From Phycomyces blakesleeanus NRRL 1555(-) (lineage: Eukaryota; Mucoromycota; Mucoromycetes; Mucorales; Phycomycetaceae), in contig NW_017265134.1 of NCBI RefSeq assembly GCF_001638985.1, positions 1,364,001-1,428,000 of the forward strand: a stretch of 64,000 bases of DNA. Reading direction: 5' to 3'. The notes beneath the pieces were generated by a model, which had not been told where the DNA came from, ran no database searches, and saw nothing but the letters and a program-made list of their open reading frames with translations. Of the stretch, positions 58,817 to 64,000 are shown one piece after another (the first letter of the stretch is position 1; each line of letters begins with the position of its first letter). Both the position numbers and the translations under genes were made by a program.

Positions 58817-61800
58817 ATGTCAGACATGACACCTATTTACTCATTCTTCGCCATATTACCCTTGCTACTGTCTGCATTCGTACTCTTTTGCCATCAACGC
58901 ACCCATGGCACCTTGAACATAACTACCGAAAGTGTCGCATATGACCGCGCACTCTATAATACCACACTTGACTGGAACAAGCACACCTTGATTGTCGACG
59001 GCGAAGAGACGATGATATTATCTGGAGAGTTTCATTACTGGCGTGTTCCTGATAGATCTCGCTGGGAGCCTATTTTAAAGCAATACAAGTCAGCGGGATT
59101 AAACACAATTCGCATTTATTTCCACTGGGGCTACCACTCGCCGGATGAAAATATCTACCGTTTTGACGGCAATCGAGACATCGACCATCTTCTGGGCCTC
59201 TGCGAACGTCTTAAACTATTCGTACTCGCTGCCCCAGGACCTTACATTTGCGCTGAGACCCAGGCAGGCGGTTATCCAGCCTGGCTTATTGCTAAACGGG
59301 AACTCAATATCCGACACAATGCCATGATGCTCTGGCGCACTTATGACCCAATGTTTGCTGCATACGAAGTCCAGTGGCTTCAGGCTCTTTTACCGATTAT
59401 TGCTCGACATCAGGTCACCACCAACCCACGTGGATGTGTACTGGCTGTCCAGATTGATAACGAGCTGTTTGAGAAGATGGCAGGTATCTTACCAGTCGGT
59501 CTCAGAGATCAGATGCGTGTTTTGGCCAAAGCTTCCCGTGATGCCGGAACAACTGTTCCTCTGTTTACCAACGATGGATTTGAAGAAGGTGGCTGGGTAC
59601 CACGTCCCGAGAATGCTGGCAAAGGCGGGTGGTGGGACTCTAATCAGTTTGGCATTGATCTTTACGGATTTGATAAATATGTTGGTGAGTTGGATTTTTT
59701 TTTGGCGACTTGTAGCCTCATCTTGACGTAATGCTAACTTTTTTTTTGGATCTTTATCTCTTTATCTCTGATTAATAAGTATTCGCCCCAAGCAGTTCGC
59801 CTAAGAGTTGGCTAATTGATGGTGACTACAGTTTATCAGAATGGGGTACTTGGGACCCCAAGAGTATCGAACATTCGATTGATAAATTGGAAAAAACAGT
59901 TCGTGGTTTTGGTGGAGGAGCTAAAGAGGTATGATGAACATTGGAATATATACATGGTTTGTTAAGATATTGACTGTGTGTGTGTCTGTTCTTTTTTTGG
60001 GGTATACTATATAGTCACCAATGTTCATTCCAGAGTTACAAGGAGGTTGGTTCAACCATTACCAACTGAAGCACACATATGACCAGATCTATGATTTCTT
60101 TGGTGATCAGTACACCAAAACCCTTTTTGATTCTACCCTTGCTCAGGGTGTTACCATGGCCAATGTCTATATGATATATGGAGGTACAAACTGGGGTGCC
60201 CTTGGTGACCCGTAAGTATTCAAATTTGAGTTATAGCATATATATATATATATATATGCTCGCTTTGTATTCAATTGTTGTTTATTAAAAATGTTACTTT
60301 GTCTTTTTCTATTAATACAGAGACGTCTATACTTCGTACGATTATTCGGCTTGTATTCGCGAATTCGGCAAGATGTCTATGCGCGGGCGCAACCTACGCA
60401 AAACTTTGCTGTTCGCACAGTCGTTTGCACCTTATTTTTCCAAGACTGAGCGTGTCAACCCATCAGCATCAAGCTCGGTCGAAAACACCATTAATACCCA
60501 ACGTGTGGCAGTCGGTGCAGATCAGCCTGTCGAATTTACATTCTTCCGTAACTTTGATCGCAAGCAACGTACCACATTTGATGTTACACACAGTTCTCCA
60601 AGTGGTGTGTTCACTTTGGAATGCAAGTTGGCGTACAAAACTTCATTTATTGGACTGGGTCAGTATACGGCTCAAAATGGGCTCCGGTTGCTATTGTCTA
60701 CCCTTCCTATCCACTTGCGCATGGTCCACCCAGACACAAACGAAGAAATCTGGATTGTGGAGCCTAATGAAGTTGGAAGTCTTGCATTTGAAAGCAGCGA
60801 AATCCAAGTCAGTGGAAACATGCAAAACAATGTATTGCATCGCGAAGGTCCTGCTTCGATCCTGAGTTTTACCAAACAAACTGGCCACACTACTCTTACC
60901 ACGCTCAAGGGCCGGCTCCATCTGATTGGCTTACTTCCAGAGCAAGTTAGCACTCTCTTTGCAGACTTTGAAGCCGGACACTGGAACCCTGACAAACAGA
61001 GATCAATGCCTGTGGTTGCTTGGGGTGCCGATACGTTCTATTATAATCATCACGAAAAGACACTTGAAGTACAATACGACCGATCCCAAGATACAGTAAA
61101 TGTGATTTCCTTCAAGAAGCCAACCGACAAACGCATGAGAGCATTGGTCGCACCCGATGCCTTGCCCTTTGTACACAGTTTTGTGTTCCAAGAGCACGCA
61201 CATGAGCAATTTCCATTACCCGTGCTGGTGCTTCTCGAACAGTGGAAGACACGCGCTGTTGACTTTAGAGGGATGAAGTGGCACGCACTCTTGACCAACA
61301 ACAACAAGCCAGTCTGGGATTCTTTGGACTACTTGTACACCAGTGGACACTCATTGTATCGCACCAATTTCATTACTCCTTCTGCTACTCGACCAAAGGT
61401 TACACTTGAGTTCAATGCTCGCAATCGAGCCACTGTTCTCGTAAATGGCCGTATTGTGGGTGGACACACCACTTATTCTCGCCAATTATTTTCTCCTGGT
61501 GCAAAGATTGGCCCTGATCCCTGGTTTTTGGGTACACATACTTACGATCTATCCCCTTATGTCAACCGCCAAGATAATCTCGAGAATGAAGTTATTGTGC
61601 TGGTCGACAGCTTTGGACTCAATCGACAGGCATTCATCATGAATGATGTCCGTAATCCACGCGGAATTATCAATGCACGTCTCAATGGTATCAATTCTAC
61701 TGCCGTATGGGAAATAACCGGTGTAGATGTGCGTCTTTTGGACCAGCCCTACAACACTACTGGTTTCCCTGACGAAAACACGGAAGCCGTTTGGTCCTCT

Positions 61801-62214
61801 ACACACACAAAGATTGTTGCTGCCGACAAGAAATATAGCTTCCTAGTCAAGGCGTCAGATGGTCCCTTTTGGGTCCGAACCAAATTTGATCATGGTCTCA
61901 AGAATGCGGTTGATTCACTAAGTGTGCCTTTACGTTTACATCTTGATGGAACGATGACTGCCAATGTATTTTTGAATGATGTGCTGATCGGACGTTATTA
62001 TGGCAATGGTGACGGACCTCAACATGACTTTTATATTCCGGATGGACTGGTGCACAAAGATGGTAATGAGCTCAAGATGCTAATCTATAGTTGGGAAGAC
62101 ACAGAAGCACATGTGTCTATTGAAGGATGGCCGGTAGATCCCGACAGTGGTAATCTAGTTCAAGATGGTTCAGTTGAAGAATATATGGTCTGGAAAGACT
62201 CGATTTTGTTGTGA
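58817..62214 (+). CDS. GH35 beta-galactosidase-like protein, membrane-anchored
   Basis: Four exons, 58817-59684, 59780-59928, 60015-60211 and 60321-62214, give 1035 residues. The N-terminus has a hydrophobic span (about residues 7-25, IYSFFAILPLLLSAFVLF) that acts as signal peptide or anchor. The catalytic domain includes the GH35 motif GPYICAE..GGYPAWL. The acid/base glutamate is in LAVQIDNELFE (Glu216) and the nucleophile in MFIPELQGGWFNH (Glu346), with MIYGGTNWG later. The C-terminal half has jelly-roll beta domains (TVLVNGRIVGGH, EVIVLVDSFGLNRQ, VFLNDVLIGRYYG), typical of plant/fungal beta-galactosidases. It would remove terminal beta-galactose from extracellular or secretory-pathway glycans. 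The length is normal for fungal GH35. Confidence 0.92.
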
Positions 62215-62606
62215 TATACATAATGTATATATACATTCAATAATACTAATAATAATATCAAATAATATCAATAAAAATAAAATAAAAATAAAATTACGGG
62301 TTGTACTTTAATGATGGGGAAGTACATAGCCTGTTGTTGCTTCAAATTTTATTATTTTTTCCTTTTTTGATATTATTCGTTGCCAATAAGAGGTGTCATT
62401 AAATGGAGTGTTGTTTTGTGTTCATCTTCGTGGTATTAAGTTATACTTGTGGTGCGGCACTCTATTCGTCTTTTTCCCTCTCTTTCTTTCTCTTTATCCT
62501 GCTTACTACTTGTATTTATTTATTTTCTTCCTAATTCGCTTGCTTGTTTGCCTACTTGCCTGCTTTTCTCTTCTATTTTTTTACGTTTTTTTTGTGAGTC
62601 TTGATC
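62215..62606. other. Intergenic, no gene seen
   Basis: Carries an AATAATA/AAATAAAAT-rich 3' end of GH35 and a CT-rich leader (62465-62580) before the RasGEF gene. No ORF is supported. Confidence 0.5.
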
Positions 62607-64000
62607 ATGGAGGATCCACAATCCTCATTAGTCATTGCAACTCAATGGCAAGATGGTGGAAATATCAAGGTAATTTATTCGATTAGTGTCACACCAGTTC
62701 AAATATTCTCTTCTTTTATATATAAGAAAAAAATAGATAGATAGAAACTAAAGATTTCTATAGGATGCTTTTAATGCTTATGTATCCCTTGCTCAAAGAT
62801 CATTGGAACCCTTTTCAGAGGTTAAATTTGTCCATTGCTGTAAGTGTGTAAATTGAAATATAAGCCAATTCGAATCCTTACACTTAATACACCAAAAAAA
62901 AAGCTATTGTTACTTTACCCGCACAACACGCAATTTTGCTGTCCACATTACGGACCTGCTTGGACAACATTGAATCTATCCTGAACAACCATACAGTTGT
63001 CCGGTCATCCACATTAGACCCTGTCAACAGATCAAAGCCTACATTACGGCCGGAACCCCCTGCATTGCCACCTAAACCCATTATTGGTCGTAAAATACGA
63101 CAGGGTTCTTATGGAGAGACGGACTCTTATTTGTGTTCAGATCCCATTGCGCCGTCGACGGTAGGACAGTCCAAAGTGGACCAAAAGGGGAGTGATTCCA
63201 CGCGGGACGATCGGACGGTGGCCGATGGGCAAGTGGATGTAAGCCGACTGGTCCCAGCTCAGACAGATGGCCTCACGGACGAATTGATGGAAATATCACA
63301 CATCCCCCGCATTCCAATATCTCCACTCCTCACAACGCATCGAGCCTTGCAGGCCAAGCTCGATGAAGTACAATCCGTATTAAAGGAGTACGAAGCACAG
63401 GAACGCGCCTCAAAAGATCCGGCACTTAAGCACATCATACGGCACCATAGCCCGTTGGTAATTGAAGCCAAACAGACCTTAGCTCGTGTCCGCACACTTT
63501 CTATTACTGCTGCCACAATTCCAACCATTCTTCATTTTTCACCTTTTCTCATTGCATACCAACTAACTCTAATTGATTCGGCCCTTTTCCGGGCCATGCC
63601 CTCGCACGCACTACTTTCACACACTGCAACATCTCCTCATCCACGCATTGTCGCCTCGACAGACTTTTTCAATTACCTTACACGTGTCATTGAACACTCG
63701 ATTTTATTACCCCAGGATGCCTCTGTCAGGGCACAACACATCAACCATTGGATCAAAGTAGCTTCCCAATGCCTTGATTTACACAACTACCAGTCACTCA
63801 AGGCCATTGTTTCTGCACTCGGAACACCGCCAATTCAACGCCTCAAACGAAGCTGGGCATTTATACCAAAGAAGAGTCTGGGTAGACTGGATGGAATGAC
63901 AGAGCTTATGTCGGAAGCCAGTAACTATCATACCTACCGCCAACACTCACTCAACCTTGAGCCATCCACTCCTACTGTTCCGTTTTTGGGACTGTGGATG
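62607..64000 (+). CDS. RasGEF (CDC25-homology) domain protein, partial
   Basis: Exons 62607-62669, 62764-62839 and 62904 to the window edge. The first 45 residues and the following CLDNIESIL helix form a small helical region, then a Pro/Ser/Asp-rich linker (PPALPPKP, a likely SH3 ligand). From about 63290 the frame holds a RasGEF catalytic domain: FLIAYQLTLIDSALFRAMPSHALL, DFFNYLTRVIEHSIL, HINHWIKVASQCLDLHNYQSLKAIVSALGTPPIQRLKRSW and TVPFLGLW, continuing past 64000. Such proteins load GTP onto Ras-family GTPases, usually upstream of cAMP/MAPK growth signalling. The third acceptor, AAAAAAAAG, is weak, but the phase is consistent. The C-terminus and any further exons are outside the window. Confidence 0.87.

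Overview
This is an AT-rich eukaryotic nuclear window, almost certainly from an early-diverging fungus. A Mucoromycota/Mucorales genome such as Phycomyces fits best. Genes are split by many short introns (about 50-140 nt) with GT..AG borders and CTAAC-type branch points, they are compact, and gene-free stretches are full of TA, CATA, TAAAA and T-rich simple repeats. No operons, rRNA, tRNA or CRISPR arrays were seen. Exon coordinates were assembled by hand by requiring consistent reading phase across plausible splice sites.

Layout. 1-702 (-): 5'-proximal exons of a multi-pass membrane protein running off the left edge. 700-7430: a gene-poor transposon graveyard with two diverged copies of a ~450 bp repeat, a LINE 3'-end relic and a decayed Tc1/mariner transposase. 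7432-8982: a divergent pair, a Cbp6/UQCC2-like complex III assembly factor (-) and a PanE-type ketopantoate reductase (+). 9449-13623 (+): a 13-exon coiled-coil protein whose C-terminus resembles the little elongation complex subunit ICE1. 15614-18836 (+): a 15-exon two-domain AAA ATPase of the AFG2/SPATA5 group with a degenerate first domain. 19820-21866 (-): a secreted/membrane-anchored Kelch protein. 24701-26688 (+): an MCT-type transporter needing a 2-nt microexon. 27973-29325 (-): an isopenicillin-N-synthase-like 2OG oxygenase that has lost both iron-binding histidines.

29330-38260 holds only a Myb/SANT-like gene (34313-34945) among simple repeats. 38265-39254 (+): a 2-Cys glutathione peroxidase. 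39752-40801 (+): an alpha/beta hydrolase, convergent with FAM32A-like (41019-41496, -). Upstream of that lies a large C2 + class-3 lipase of diacylglycerol-lipase type (41604-44806, -). 45599-46741 (+): a membrane GNAT acetyltransferase. 48502-49809 (+): an intact LINE ORF1/gag-like CCHC protein without a partner RT.

The right end is denser: a PAS-like protein (54685-55281), GDP-mannose 4,6-dehydratase (55620-56905), TFIIB (57462-58657), a membrane-anchored GH35 beta-galactosidase (58817-62214) and a RasGEF-domain protein (62607 to the edge). These are mostly independent housekeeping genes with no metabolic cluster. GDP-mannose dehydratase (GDP-fucose supply) and GH35 could both touch fucose/galactose-containing wall glycans, but their adjacency is not evidence for that.
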